64,000 nucleotides of DNA from Proteus cibi (lineage in GTDB: Bacteria; Pseudomonadota; Gammaproteobacteria; Enterobacterales; Enterobacteriaceae). The notes under the pieces are model-generated. The model was not told where the DNA came from, did not search any database, and saw only the letters and a program-made list of their open reading frames with translations. Positions 48,246 to 61,347 of this stretch are shown here, in pieces (position 1 is the stretch's first letter; each line of letters opens with the position of its first letter). The stretch is taken from positions 4,820 through 68,819 of the forward strand of contig NZ_PENW01000011.1 in the NCBI RefSeq assembly GCF_003144405.1, in the 5' to 3' direction. A program made the position numbers and the translations under genes.

Positions 48246-48983
48246 ATGACATTTATTAAATCCATTTCGACCTTTATCAGTCTACTGACACTTTTTTTCT
48301 CCTTTTCTTTGCATGCTAATTTTGAAGAACAAGACAAAAGAAAATTTGAAGATACTCGCAAAGAAGCACTAAACCATAATGCACAGGCTCAATATCAATT
48401 AGCTGAAATGTATTTAATGGGAACCGGTGTTGAAAAAAACTTATTTAACGCACAATTGTGGGCAAATGAGTCTATAAAAAACGACTATGCCGATGCCTAT
48501 GCATTACTTGCTGATCTCTATTTATTCAGTACTGATCCTTATTTTAAAAACCATTATGTTGAAGCGAGAAAATTAGCAACCATTGCAGCGGATAAAGGAA
48601 GTATAAGAGGAAAAATAAGCCTAGCAACCGCGCTGATATCACCTTTATCTGGTGAAACAGATTACAAAAAAGCCATTGTATTACTAGAAGAAGCAGCAAC
48701 AACTCATCAAACCGAATTTGTCTATGCCCCAATTTGGTTAGGTGTTCTTTATAGCGGGGTGGGTACTGTGCCTGTAGATACGGAAAAAGCGAATATGTGG
48801 TTTGCGAAAGCGAACGAAATGACTTTTGAAGGATTTGCTCAAGCAATGGCTTCTTTTATGTTCTCTGGTCAATATCATATTATTGAACCGAATAAGCAAA
48901 AAGCTGACGAATTAATGAAACAGGCTTGTGAAGAAGCAAAAAAAGTTGGCAATGAGTTTTATTGCCAACAAGCGTTTAATTAA
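48246..48983 (+). CDS. Sel1-repeat protein, exported
   Basis: The ATG at 48246 gives 245 residues with a clear signal peptide (MTFIKSISTFISLLTLFFSFSLHA); the earlier ATG at 48207 adds 13 residues. After it come Sel1-type helical repeats: AQAQYQLAEMYLMGTGVEKNLFNAQLW (broken around 40-66), DAYALLADLYLF..., GSIRGKISLATAL, YAPIWLGVLYSGVGTVPVDTEKANMWFAKA (near 173-202). Such repeats bind proteins; a function cannot be given. It is divergent from murQ. Confidence 0.8.
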   Translation: MTFIKSISTFISLLTLFFSFSLHANFEEQDKRKFEDTRKEALNHNAQAQYQLAEMYLMGTGVEKNLFNAQLWANESIKNDYADAYALLADLYLFSTDPYFKNHYVEARKLATIAADKGSIRGKISLATALISPLSGETDYKKAIVLLEEAATTHQTEFVYAPIWLGVLYSGVGTVPVDTEKANMWFAKANEMTFEGFAQAMASFMFSGQYHIIEPNKQKADELMKQACEEAKKVGNEFYCQQAFN

Positions 48984-49016
48984 CCCAAATTAAATCGAAT
49001 AAATAACCCTAACTCA

Positions 49017-49049
49017 GAAAAGAGAAGGCAAATCTTGCCCTCTCTTTTA
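49017..49049. terminator. Bidirectional terminator
   Basis: AAAGAGAAGGCAA pairs with TTGCCCTCTCTTT (one mismatch), between two converging genes. Confidence 0.75.
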
Positions 49050-49077
49050 TACCCTATCTGTCCTACCTAACGTTCTT

Positions 49078-49536
49078 TTATAGCGCCATACGGTATTCAA
49101 TCACACCCGGTTTTTCGGCAACCCAGTTATATAAGCGCTGACCTCGTAAATTGGTTTCCTGCGTATGCCAATACAAACGAGCACAATCACGCTGTTTAGC
49201 CTGTTGATTTACAAACTCAATAAGTTGCTTACCTACATGGCGACCGCGGGTATCTGGTGAAACAAATAAATCTTCTAAATAACAAAAATCGCGTTCAGCC
49301 CATGTTGAACGATGAAAAAGATAATGAACAAAACCCAATACCTTTTCACTTTCCATCGCGACAGCACAATAAACAGGCTCTTTCTCATCAAAAAAACGCG
49401 CCCAGGTTTTTAATGTTATCTCTTCTGATAATTCAACTTTATAAAATGCTTGATAATTTAACCAATGCGGCAACCATTGAGCATAATGCTCTTGTTCAAC
49501 AAACTGAATTGAAACAGTTATTGGTGTTGTGCTCAT
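49078..49536 (-). CDS. GNAT-family N-acetyltransferase
   Basis: The 152-residue protein has the GNAT core: VLGFVHYLFHRSTW (about 66-79), then FCYLEDLFVSPDTRGRHVGKQLIEFV (about 84-109) with the acetyl-CoA pyrophosphate loop RGRHVGK, and RLYWHTQETNLRGQRLYNWVAEKPGVIEYRM. It resembles small-molecule or polyamine-type acetyltransferases, but the substrate is unknown. It is divergent from the MocR regulator gene and could be its target. Confidence 0.85.
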   Translation of the reverse strand: MSTTPITVSIQFVEQEHYAQWLPHWLNYQAFYKVELSEEITLKTWARFFDEKEPVYCAVAMESEKVLGFVHYLFHRSTWAERDFCYLEDLFVSPDTRGRHVGKQLIEFVNQQAKQRDCARLYWHTQETNLRGQRLYNWVAEKPGVIEYRMAL

Positions 49537-49602
49537 CTTTTCACTTCCTTCTACTTTTATAAATGCGATAACACGGTATCACCTGCCTTTAATCGTGGTC
49601 AT

Positions 49603-49657
49603 GGTACGTTTAATTTTGGCTCTCAATAAGGTACACTTTTTGTGTTTTTATAGGGTC
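49603..49657. promoter_or_regulatory. Direct repeats, candidate MocR/PdxR operator
   Basis: GGTAC occurs at 49603-49607 and 49630-49634, with a near copy GGTCC at 49653-49657. MocR regulators often bind two direct repeats in such a divergent promoter. The match is short, so confidence is limited. Confidence 0.4.
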
Positions 49658-49663
49658 CACTTT

Positions 49664-51139
49664 ATGAAACAGAAAAAAACAGCTTATTTTCCTAACCTTG
49701 TTTTAGAAGAAGGGCCTATTGGTTCTCAGGTTTATCACGCGATGAGAAAGGCTATTTTAGATGGGCGCTTAACATCAGGCAGTCGTCTACCCTCTAGCCG
49801 TACTTTAGCTGAAATGATGTCGATTTCCCGTAATTCTGTTATTGCAGGATTTGAACGTTTAATTGATGAAGGCTATTTATTGACTCGACGCGGTGCAGGA
49901 ACTTTCGTGGCAAACACAATCCCTGATGCTATTATTTCAGATAAGTGGATCAAAACAACTCACGCGACTTCTTCACCATCCATTGAAACGCTAAATCCCA
50001 ATATGCAAAAAGCACAAGCGTTTTGGCAACAGTCGCAACCAAATATCAATAGTAATCCGATATTTCATGTTGGTGTTGGGTGTGTAGATCTTTTCCCACA
50101 TGAGCTTTGGGGAAGATTATTAGGACGAGTTTGGCGACAATCAAAAAAAGCACTTGCCACATTTAATTCACCAACAGGCTATACACCATTAAAAGAGATG
50201 ATATGCCAATATATGCAATCAACTCGAGGTCTTTATTGCCAACCTGAACAAATCATTATTGTAAATGGAACACAGCAAGCGATTAACCTCACCACCAGAG
50301 TATTATTAACAGAAGGTGATACCGTTTGGTTAGATGATCCTGGTTATGACAGCGCACGAGGGATCTTCACGTCTTATGGTATAAAATCATACCCAATAAA
50401 TTCAGATATCGATGGAATGGATATTGCCCAAGGGATCGAGCAATGCCCAGAAACAAAACTTGTTTTTACTACCCCTTCACATCAATTTCCTTTAGGTAAT
50501 ACGCTTTCACTTTCACGCCGTCTTGCGTTATTAGAGTGGGCGTCATCCAATAATGTGTGGATCTTCGAAGATGACTACAATAGCGAGTTTCGTTATCACT
50601 CTAAACCCATTCAATCTCTACAAGGTTTAGATAAATACCAGCGCGTTATTTATGCCGGTACGTTCTCAAAAATGATGTATCCCGGGTTTCGTTTAGGCTT
50701 TTTAGTGGTTCCTTTACCTTTAGTTGATACATTTAAAGTCGCTAAATACTACACCGATTCACATTCTGGCTTTTTAGAGCAAGCAACATTAGCGCTATTT
50801 ATTTCTCAAGGGCATTATGCACGTCATGTTAGGCGTATACGAAAAGCCTGCTATGAACGCTATCAAGTGTTAACTAATGCGATAAAAACCCATCTATCTC
50901 ATGTTTTTTGTGTTGAACCGACAGACTCTGGCATCCATATTGTCTGCTGGCTTCAGGCTGGCTATACAGAAGAATATATCGTGAAAAAGTCACGCGAAAT
51001 CGGATTAGCCATACAGCCTTTATCACGTTACTGTATTCAACCTTATCCGAAACAAGGCATATTATTAGGATATGCTGCTCATGATCCTATTGAAATTGAA
51101 AAGTGTATTGTTTTGCTTGCTCAAACATTGTCTAAATAA
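49664..51139 (+). CDS. MocR-family (GntR/aminotransferase) regulator
   Basis: The ATG at 49664 gives 491 residues (MKQKKTAYFPNLVLEEGPIG); the frame is open further left but without regulator sequence. The N-terminal winged helix (about 20-85) includes GSRLPSSRTLAEMMSISRNS. The C-terminal fold-type I domain has IIVNGTQQAINL, WLDDPGYDSARG, FEDDYNSEFRYHS and the PLP lysine in YAGTFSKMMYPGFRLG (about 330-345). MocR proteins such as PdxR sense PLP. The divergent neighbour is a GNAT gene rather than pdxS/pdxT, so the target is not obvious. Confidence 0.88.
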   Translation: MKQKKTAYFPNLVLEEGPIGSQVYHAMRKAILDGRLTSGSRLPSSRTLAEMMSISRNSVIAGFERLIDEGYLLTRRGAGTFVANTIPDAIISDKWIKTTHATSSPSIETLNPNMQKAQAFWQQSQPNINSNPIFHVGVGCVDLFPHELWGRLLGRVWRQSKKALATFNSPTGYTPLKEMICQYMQSTRGLYCQPEQIIIVNGTQQAINLTTRVLLTEGDTVWLDDPGYDSARGIFTSYGIKSYPINSDIDGMDIAQGIEQCPETKLVFTTPSHQFPLGNTLSLSRRLALLEWASSNNVWIFEDDYNSEFRYHSKPIQSLQGLDKYQRVIYAGTFSKMMYPGFRLGFLVVPLPLVDTFKVAKYYTDSHSGFLEQATLALFISQGHYARHVRRIRKACYERYQVLTNAIKTHLSHVFCVEPTDSGIHIVCWLQAGYTEEYIVKKSREIGLAIQPLSRYCIQPYPKQGILLGYAAHDPIEIEKCIVLLAQTLSK

Positions 51140-51194
51140 ATAACATCTATTCTTAATTATCATTGACAATATAAATGTCGAGCAAGCATTACAT

Positions 51195-51764
51195 TTACCC
51201 TATTTTATTTTTTGGCGTACAATAATAAACCCAAGCAGGGGGAACATTCCGTATAACTAATTTTTTTTCTAAATGAAAATAACGAGATAACGTTTTTTCA
51301 TATCGAGTTGTATATTGGAATAAGACAAAACAACCTTGGGTTTTTAATAACTCGTTATGCACTCGTTTTAAAACTCTTAAACCTGTTTTTTTAGGAATAG
51401 ATAAAAAAGGTAGCCCTGAAATAATCATATTATAATGACTATTTAATTTCTCTGCTGATGCGGTATAAACCTTCAATCGATTATCGTTAATTTTATCTAA
51501 CTCTGTCGCAAAACTGGGTTCTATTTCAAAAACATCTAATGATGAGTTTACCGACATTCTTTTTAAGATTTGTTGCGTAATAACACCTGTGCCAGCACCT
51601 AACTCCGCAACCTGAAGATCCTGCTGCCAATTAAGTTTATCTAACATTTCATAACATAACCAACGAGATGAAGGCGCGATAGTACCCATCGTGGTTGGTG
51701 AGATCACAAACCGTTTTAAATATGAGTAGTATGTGGATAATGGAATGAATGTGGATATATCCAT
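51195..51764 (-). CDS. Small class I methyltransferase, phospholipid-methyltransferase-like
   Basis: The 189-residue protein has a membrane-proximal start (YLKRFVISPTTMGTIAPSSRWLCYEML), the AdoMet motif I VAELGAGTGVITQQIL (about 51-66), the acidic motif II DVFEIEPSF (about 77-85) and NMIISGLPFLSIP (about 110-122). The TMGTIAPSSRWL segment is typical of the PmtA-like group (COG3963), which includes phosphatidylethanolamine N-methyltransferases. Whether it methylates phospholipid here is not known. It ends close to the convergent MocR regulator gene and has no obvious partners. Confidence 0.7.
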   Translation of the reverse strand: MDISTFIPLSTYYSYLKRFVISPTTMGTIAPSSRWLCYEMLDKLNWQQDLQVAELGAGTGVITQQILKRMSVNSSLDVFEIEPSFATELDKINDNRLKVYTASAEKLNSHYNMIISGLPFLSIPKKTGLRVLKRVHNELLKTQGCFVLFQYTTRYEKTLSRYFHLEKKLVIRNVPPAWVYYCTPKNKIG

Positions 51765-52235
51765 CTTCGCCTCCCAGTGCCTTTTAATTAAGGTAAAATA
51801 AAATTTAGATTAAATGAAGAACATTCATCATTATTTTTATTTATGAAAATACATCATCTAGTGAATAATGACTTTCAGTATAAAGCTTGGAGTCATCTCT
51901 AAGTAAATACGTTTTTCTTATATATTACACTATTTTACATTTTTCTATTTTTACTCTATTTTCTTAAACAAGAATATATTTTTATTTATCCTAAAAAAGA
52001 AAATAAGATATAGCAGAATATTCTTACACTTTTATGTTTTCTATTTTTCTTTTTTAACAACTCATTGATATTTGTTCGTTCTGTGGCTTTCTTTTGTTAA
52101 CTCTACGAAGACTATAAGAAACACTTCTAATTCTTTGGTAAATAATCAATAAATTAACTTGCACCTATCTCTATATTTTGTCAGGTTAGTGTGAGGTCTC
52201 TCACTATTCCTACAGATAAAGACAGGGTAATTACA
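51765..52235. other. Intergenic region upstream of asd
   Basis: This 471-base region is very AT-rich with runs of T and A. A small hairpin (GTGAG-GTCT-CTCAC, 52191-52204) lies just before the asd start and overlaps a longer open start at 52191. I did not recognise a lysine riboswitch, an attenuator or a confident promoter. Confidence 0.4.
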
Positions 52236-53342
52236 ATGAAAAATGTTGGTTTTGTGGGCTGGCGTGGTATGGTCGGCTCCGTTTTAATGCAAAGAATGGT
52301 TGAAGAACGCGATTTTGATGGGATAAACCCTGTTTTCTTCACCACATCTCAATTAGGTGAAGCAGCACCCGCTTATGGTCATCACCGTAGCACTCTGCAA
52401 GATGCTTATGACATTGATACCTTAGCATCACTCGATATTATTATTAGTTGCCAAGGTGGTGACTACACTAATGAAATCTATCCGAAACTTCGCCAAGCAG
52501 GTTGGCAAGGTTATTGGATTGATGCCGCATCAGCACTGCGTATGAATGATGATGCTGTTATTATTCTCGATCCTGTTAATGGACAGCATATTCAAGACAG
52601 CTTAAATAAAGGTATTAAAGCCTTTGTTGGCGGTAACTGCACCGTTAGTTTAATGCTGATGTCATTAGGTGGACTGTTTACTCACAATTTAGTGGAATGG
52701 GCAAGCGTATCGACTTATCAAGCCGCTTCTGGGGCGGGTGCTCGCCATATGAGAGAGTTACTGTCACAGATGGGCTCTTTACATAATCAAGTGGTTAAAG
52801 AGCTAGAAAACCCAGCATCTGCAATCTTAGATATTGAACGTAAAGTCACTCACTTTACACGCAGTGGAGCGATGCCGACTGAACAATTTGGTGTTCCTCT
52901 TGCTGGTAGCTTGATCCCTTGGATTGATAAACAATTAGAAAACGGTCAAAGCCGTGAAGAGTGGAAAGGACAAGCTGAAACTAACAAGATCCTAAATACA
53001 GGTTCAAATATCATTCCTGTCGATGGTCTTTGCGTTCGTATTGGTGCGTTACGTTGCCATAGCCAAGCATTCACCTTAAAACTGAAGAAAGACTTACCCG
53101 TTACTGAAATTGAGCAGTTACTCGCAAGCCATAATGACTGGGTAAAAGTCATTCCTAATGATCGTGAATTAACGATGCGTGAATTAACACCTGCCGCAGT
53201 CACGGGTACATTGAGCACACCAGTAGGTCGTATTCGTAAACTGAATATGGGTCCTGAATTTATTTCAGCCTTTACAGTGGGTGACCAACTGTTATGGGGT
53301 GCAGCAGAGCCTTTACGCCGTATGCTGAATATTCTGCGTTAA
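52236..53342 (+). CDS. asd: Aspartate-semialdehyde dehydrogenase
   Basis: The ATG at 52236 gives 368 residues ([21 protein letters not shown]), one more than I recall for E. coli; the frame opens at 52191 with 15 unlike residues. It reduces aspartyl phosphate for lysine, threonine, methionine and diaminopimelate synthesis. It has the NADP loop GWRGMVGS, the active-site cysteine in [17 protein letters not shown] (about 133-149), [12 protein letters not shown] (about 162-173) and [12 protein letters not shown] (about 267-278). Confidence 0.97.
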   Translation: MKNVGFVGWRGMVGSVLMQRMVEERDFDGINPVFFTTSQLGEAAPAYGHHRSTLQDAYDIDTLASLDIIISCQGGDYTNEIYPKLRQAGWQGYWIDAASALRMNDDAVIILDPVNGQHIQDSLNKGIKAFVGGNCTVSLMLMSLGGLFTHNLVEWASVSTYQAASGAGARHMRELLSQMGSLHNQVVKELENPASAILDIERKVTHFTRSGAMPTEQFGVPLAGSLIPWIDKQLENGQSREEWKGQAETNKILNTGSNIIPVDGLCVRIGALRCHSQAFTLKLKKDLPVTEIEQLLASHNDWVKVIPNDRELTMRELTPAAVTGTLSTPVGRIRKLNMGPEFISAFTVGDQLLWGAAEPLRRMLNILR

Positions 53343-53804
53343 TCTTTATTATTTATGAATATCGACCATTTTTAGAAAATAGAAATGGTTGGTATTCTTA
53401 TTCTCAATAGCTATTAGCGCCATTTCTTATTTCACTTTCCTTTTTTTCTCATAAAACTATTTTTTAATTTTTCATATTTTATTTATTTTTAATTTTATGG
53501 CTCTGTATAGAATACGTTTTCTACAATACTTTCAAAAATAACGCTAAAGAATTCAAGCAGATTATTCAGCATAATCCACCTGTTTTTATTCAAAACAGAG
53601 TTTAAAAATAAATAAAGCATTTTTTAACAACTGAAAAATAATGGCGACAAAAATCTAAATATAATAATTTCTAATATATTATTCCTTTTCTCTTTCTTTC
53701 ATTAAAATTGCGGTAACTACTTATTATTTAAAAATAAATTTACTTTGCGCTGTCATTTATTTAAGGTGATTTTTATTACTTTTATAAAAAGATGCATTAT
53801 AAAT
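53343..53804. other. Intergenic region between asd and the AbgT gene
   Basis: This 462-base region is extremely AT-rich. A weak hairpin (CCATTT...AAATGG, about 53367-53390) may end asd transcription. I see no gene or confident promoter. Confidence 0.4.
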
Positions 53805-55352
53805 ATGACAACACAAACACAACCCAATAAAAAAGGTTTTTTAAACCGAGTCGAACGCATTGGTAATATCATGCCTGATGTTACTATGTTGTTCGTTTAC
53901 GCCTTAGTGATCTGCTGGATATTTTCATTTTTCCTCTCTTTTGTGCATTTTGATTATTTCCATCCAGTTACTAAAGAGAAAATCGCCGTTATTAATATGT
54001 TTCAATATGAAGAGATCATATTATTTGTGACAAGTGCGGTAAAAAATTTCATTAGCTTTCCTCCACTTGGAATAACAATTGTTGCAACATTAGGGATCGG
54101 TATTGCAGAAAGTAGCGGGTTTATTAAAACAGCTTTAAAAAAAATGCTTTCGTTTATTTCCCCTAAAATGCTGACACCAACGGTAGTGTTTGTTGGTATT
54201 GTTGCGCACCTCGCTTCCGACTCAGCTTACGTTATTCTTATGCCAGTCTCTGCGATGATGTTCTATGCCAGTGGTCGTCACCCTTTAGCGGGTATCGCCG
54301 CCTCATTTGCAGGATTAGCCGGTGGATTTACAGCAAGTTATACACCATCAATTATTGATCCAATAATGCAAAGCTTTACTCAAGAAGCAGCGCAAATTAT
54401 GGCGCCGGGATATAGCGTTAACGTTTTATGTAACTACTTTTTTAGCGTAGGCGGAACGTTTGGCGTTATTTTAACTTGTTGGTATATCACTGAAAAAATT
54501 GTAGAACCTTGGTTAAATAAAAACTGCCCGGTCTCTTCTGGCATTGATACCAAAGATGCAGAGTTAGGTGAAATCACCCCAATAGAAAAACGCGCATTCC
54601 GTTTTGCCGGTTGGGCTGTGGTGCTGATGGGAATGGGTTTATTTGCACTGTTATTCCCAGAAACCTCACCATTACGTTCACCAGAAGGCAGTCTAACCAG
54701 CCCTAAAGCCCCAATTATGCAAATTGTGGTGCCTTTACTGTTTATCTTCTTCTCGGTACCCGGTTTAATCTATGGCTATATGACCAAATCTTTTGCTTCC
54801 ACAAAAGATATTGTCAAAGCAATGGAAAATATTACGAAATCGCTGATCCCCTTTATTGTTTTTGCCTTTTTTGCAGCTCAGTTCCTTTACTCTTTCCAAC
54901 ACTCGAATTTAGGAACTTTATTGGCGTTATCGGGTGCAGAGTTACTGCGTACGCTTAATATGCCTTCTGGTATGACGGTATTAGGTGTCATTTTGCTGAC
55001 GGCGATTTTAAATATCATGATCACCTCAGCAACATCGAAATGGGCTGTTATTGCACCGGTATTAGTGCCAATGTTAATGGCCGTCGGAATTTCACCTGAA
55101 TTAACGCAAGCTGCGTTCCGTGTCAGTGATTCCGCAATGAATGTGAGTACACCAATGTTCCCATTCTATCCCCTGATTTTAATGTATTGCCAAAAATACT
55201 ATAAAGGGGCGGGTATCGGTACACTGTGCTCAATGATGATCCCTTTCACTATTGGCTTGCTTATTGTATTAACGACTACACTGTTTATCTTCTGGGGACT
55301 TGATATTCCTCTTGGCTTTGACAGTGGATATACATGGCAACCGGCATCATAA
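53805..55352 (+). CDS. AbgT-family transporter
   Basis: The ATG at 53805 (MTTQTQPNKKGFLNRVERIG) gives 515 residues; the open frame from 53745 adds 20. The protein has about twelve membrane helices and AbgT family landmarks: MPDVTMLFVYALVICW, TLGIGIAESSGFIKTA (about 98-113), AHLASDSAYVILMP, ITSATSKWAVIAPVLVPM (about 403-420) and AFRVSDSAMNVSTPMFPFYPL. E. coli AbgT takes up p-aminobenzoyl-glutamate; some family members export sulfonamides. Its stop overlaps the frame of the pepT gene, so the two form an operon, which favours peptide or amide uptake. Confidence 0.88.
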   Translation: MTTQTQPNKKGFLNRVERIGNIMPDVTMLFVYALVICWIFSFFLSFVHFDYFHPVTKEKIAVINMFQYEEIILFVTSAVKNFISFPPLGITIVATLGIGIAESSGFIKTALKKMLSFISPKMLTPTVVFVGIVAHLASDSAYVILMPVSAMMFYASGRHPLAGIAASFAGLAGGFTASYTPSIIDPIMQSFTQEAAQIMAPGYSVNVLCNYFFSVGGTFGVILTCWYITEKIVEPWLNKNCPVSSGIDTKDAELGEITPIEKRAFRFAGWAVVLMGMGLFALLFPETSPLRSPEGSLTSPKAPIMQIVVPLLFIFFSVPGLIYGYMTKSFASTKDIVKAMENITKSLIPFIVFAFFAAQFLYSFQHSNLGTLLALSGAELLRTLNMPSGMTVLGVILLTAILNIMITSATSKWAVIAPVLVPMLMAVGISPELTQAAFRVSDSAMNVSTPMFPFYPLILMYCQKYYKGAGIGTLCSMMIPFTIGLLIVLTTTLFIFWGLDIPLGFDSGYTWQPAS

Positions 55353-55393
55353 CTCAGGCTTATAAAAACAACTGTATTAGGAACAACATTATA

Positions 55394-56629
55394 ATGAACA
55401 CCCTAGGTCAAAAGTTAGAACAGCGTTTCTTCCGTTATCTGGCAATTGAAAGCCAAAGTGATGCATCAGCTTCTGTAGTACCCAGCACCCAAGGACAACT
55501 TGAGTTAGCAAAATTGCTGGCTAAAGAGCTGGAAACTTACGGACTCAAAGATATCTATATCGATTCTCATGCTATTTTATATGCGATGAGACCAGGTACT
55601 AAACCTAATGCCAAAAAAGTGGGGTTTGTTGCTCACCTTGATACCGTTGATGTGGGCATTTCACCTGACATTCACCCTCAAACACTGCGTTATGAAGGGA
55701 AAGATCTCTGCTTAAACAAAGAAAAAAATGTCTGGTTTAAAGCTCAAGAACATCCTGAAGCTGAACCTTACATTGGCGAAGAGATTATCTTCAGTGATGG
55801 TACAAGCGTATTAGGTGCTGATAATAAAGCGGCGATCACCGTTATTATGGAGTTAATGGATAAACTTCAACATGCTGATTTTGATTGTGGTGATATCTAT
55901 GTTGCGTTTGTACCGGATGAAGAAATCGGATTACGCGGTTCTAAATTAATGGATTTATCTCGCTTCAACGTTGATTTTGCTTACACCATTGATTGCTGTG
56001 CATTAGGAGAGGTCGTATATGAAACCTTTAATGCAGCATCGATTAACGTGTCTGTAAAAGGTATTACTGCACACCCAATGTCCGCGAAAAACGTATTGTT
56101 AAATCCAATCCGTGTCGCGCATGATTTTATTGGCTGCTTTGATCGCTTTGATACCCCAGAACACACAGAACATCGTGAAGGTTATTTCTATGTCACGGAT
56201 TTAATCGCCAACCCCGATAATGCAGTGATTAAAATGGCTATTCGTGATTTTGATAAGAAGAGCTATGAAGCCCGTAAACAATATATTGCACAGTCTGTTG
56301 AGTTAATGCGTACTCGACATCCTCGTGCACAAATCGACTATGAGATTGTCGATGTGTATAGCAATATCAGTGATTCGATTGGGGAAGATCGCACGGCTAT
56401 CGAACTTATTTTTGAAGCATTAAAACGATTAGATATTCAACCTAATGTGATCCCAATGCGAGGAGGTACAGACGGCTCTGCACTTTCAGCAAGAGGCTTA
56501 CTCACACCAAACTATTTTACGGGTGCGTTGAATTTCCACTCTCGCTTTGAGTTCTTACCTGTTAGCTCATTTGAGAAAAGCTATTTAGTAACAGAAATGC
56601 TGTGCCGTTTGATCGGACAACGCGGATAA
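55394..56629 (+). CDS. pepT: Peptidase T (tripeptide aminopeptidase)
   Basis: The ATG at 55394 gives 411 residues (MNTLGQKLEQRFFRYLAIES), near the E. coli length; the frame is open from 55334. This M20 metallopeptidase removes N-terminal residues from tripeptides. Zinc ligands appear in GFVAHLDTVDVG (about 75-86), VLGADNKAAITVIM (about 139-152) and the catalytic glutamates in FVPDEEIGLRGSK (about 175-187), and the end FTGALNFHSRFEFLPV holds the last His. In this location it is paired with an AbgT transporter rather than standing alone. Confidence 0.93.
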   Translation: MNTLGQKLEQRFFRYLAIESQSDASASVVPSTQGQLELAKLLAKELETYGLKDIYIDSHAILYAMRPGTKPNAKKVGFVAHLDTVDVGISPDIHPQTLRYEGKDLCLNKEKNVWFKAQEHPEAEPYIGEEIIFSDGTSVLGADNKAAITVIMELMDKLQHADFDCGDIYVAFVPDEEIGLRGSKLMDLSRFNVDFAYTIDCCALGEVVYETFNAASINVSVKGITAHPMSAKNVLLNPIRVAHDFIGCFDRFDTPEHTEHREGYFYVTDLIANPDNAVIKMAIRDFDKKSYEARKQYIAQSVELMRTRHPRAQIDYEIVDVYSNISDSIGEDRTAIELIFEALKRLDIQPNVIPMRGGTDGSALSARGLLTPNYFTGALNFHSRFEFLPVSSFEKSYLVTEMLCRLIGQRG

Positions 56630-56649
56630 GCGTGATTGTTGTAACCAAT

Positions 56650-56686
56650 AAAAAAGCGGAGTCGTTTTCACGACTCCGCTTTTTTT
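56650..56686. terminator. Bidirectional terminator pepT / gyrB
   Basis: A 14-bp perfect stem (AAAAAGCGGAGTCG with CGACTCCGCTTTTT, 6-base loop) with T-runs on both strands, between two converging genes. Confidence 0.92.
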
Positions 56687-56704
56687 ATCTAATTCAGTAT
56701 AAAA

Positions 56705-60228
<3,524 letters not shown>

Positions 60229-60239
60229 GTTAGTGACTA

Positions 60240-61343
60240 TTATAAACGCATTGGCATAACAACATAAGCAGCCGCAGAACTTGCCATATTCTCGACTTGA
60301 ACACTTGAAACAGCATCTGTTAGCAGAAGCTTAACTTCTTCACATTTCAAGGTATTAAGTACATCAAGGAGGTAACTGACATTAAAGCCAATCTCCATTT
60401 CTTCGCCTTGATATTGAACATCAACAATCTCTTCTGCTTCTTCTTGTTCAGGGTTGTTTGCTGTAATTTTCAATTGACCGTTGGTAAGGTTTATACGCAC
60501 ACCACGGAATTTTTCATTGGATAAGATTGCCGCCCGAGAAAATGCCTGTTTAAGAATATCACAACCCGCAATCACTGTTTTTGTCGGATTTTTCGGTAAT
60601 ACACGACGATAGTCAGGGAAACGACCATCAACCAGCTTCGAGGTGAAAATAAAGTCACCCACATGGGCACGTATATTGTTACTACCGATTTGCAGTTGCA
60701 GTGAACTTTCACCTGCGCCATCAAGTAAACGCATCAATTCAATAACACCTTTGCGAGGCACAATAACAGAATGTCCCGGTAAAGATTGTCCAATATCCAT
60801 GGAACATACCGCGAGACGGTGTCCATCTGTTGCAACGGTGCGTAACTCTGTATTTTCAGTTTCAAACAACATTCCGTTGAGATAATAACGCACATCTTGA
60901 TGCGCCATTGAAAATTGAGTGGACTCAATCAGACGTTTTAATGTTGCTTGAGGTAAAGTGAATTCGACTTCACTTTGCCAGTCATCTAAATTAGGAAAAT
61001 CAGATGCAGGTAATGTTGATAAGGAGAAACGGCTACGACCTGAACGCACTAATAGGCGATCACCATCAAGCTCAACACTGATTTCAGCCCCTTCTGGCAA
61101 CCCACGCCAAATATCAAAAAACTTACGCGCAGGAACAGTTGTGGCGCCAATTTCATGAGATTGGCTAAGATTAACTCTTGCCACCATCTCCATTTCAAGG
61201 TCAGTCCCCGTTAACGATAAGGTATTTTCAGTTACCTTAAGCAATAGGTTACCTAAAATAGGTAATGTTGGACGACCACCTAAAGGGCCACTTACTTGTT
61301 GTAGCGGCTTAAGAAGCTGTTCACGTTCAATGATAAATTTCAT
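60240..61343 (-). CDS. dnaN: DNA polymerase III beta sliding clamp
   Basis: The 367-residue clamp starts [19 protein letters not shown] and ends [10 protein letters not shown], like E. coli DnaN with one residue more. The three clamp domains run about 1-120, 121-245 and 246-367, and the C-terminal VMPMRL forms part of the protein-binding pocket. Four bases separate it from dnaA. Confidence 0.98.
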   Translation of the reverse strand: MKFIIEREQLLKPLQQVSGPLGGRPTLPILGNLLLKVTENTLSLTGTDLEMEMVARVNLSQSHEIGATTVPARKFFDIWRGLPEGAEISVELDGDRLLVRSGRSRFSLSTLPASDFPNLDDWQSEVEFTLPQATLKRLIESTQFSMAHQDVRYYLNGMLFETENTELRTVATDGHRLAVCSMDIGQSLPGHSVIVPRKGVIELMRLLDGAGESSLQLQIGSNNIRAHVGDFIFTSKLVDGRFPDYRRVLPKNPTKTVIAGCDILKQAFSRAAILSNEKFRGVRINLTNGQLKITANNPEQEEAEEIVDVQYQGEEMEIGFNVSYLLDVLNTLKCEEVKLLLTDAVSSVQVENMASSAAAYVVMPMRL

Positions 61344-61347
61344 AGCG

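Noticed and set aside
52000-52235. Lysine riboswitch upstream of asd
   Set aside because: I looked for the conserved junction motifs and did not find them; only a small hairpin is present.
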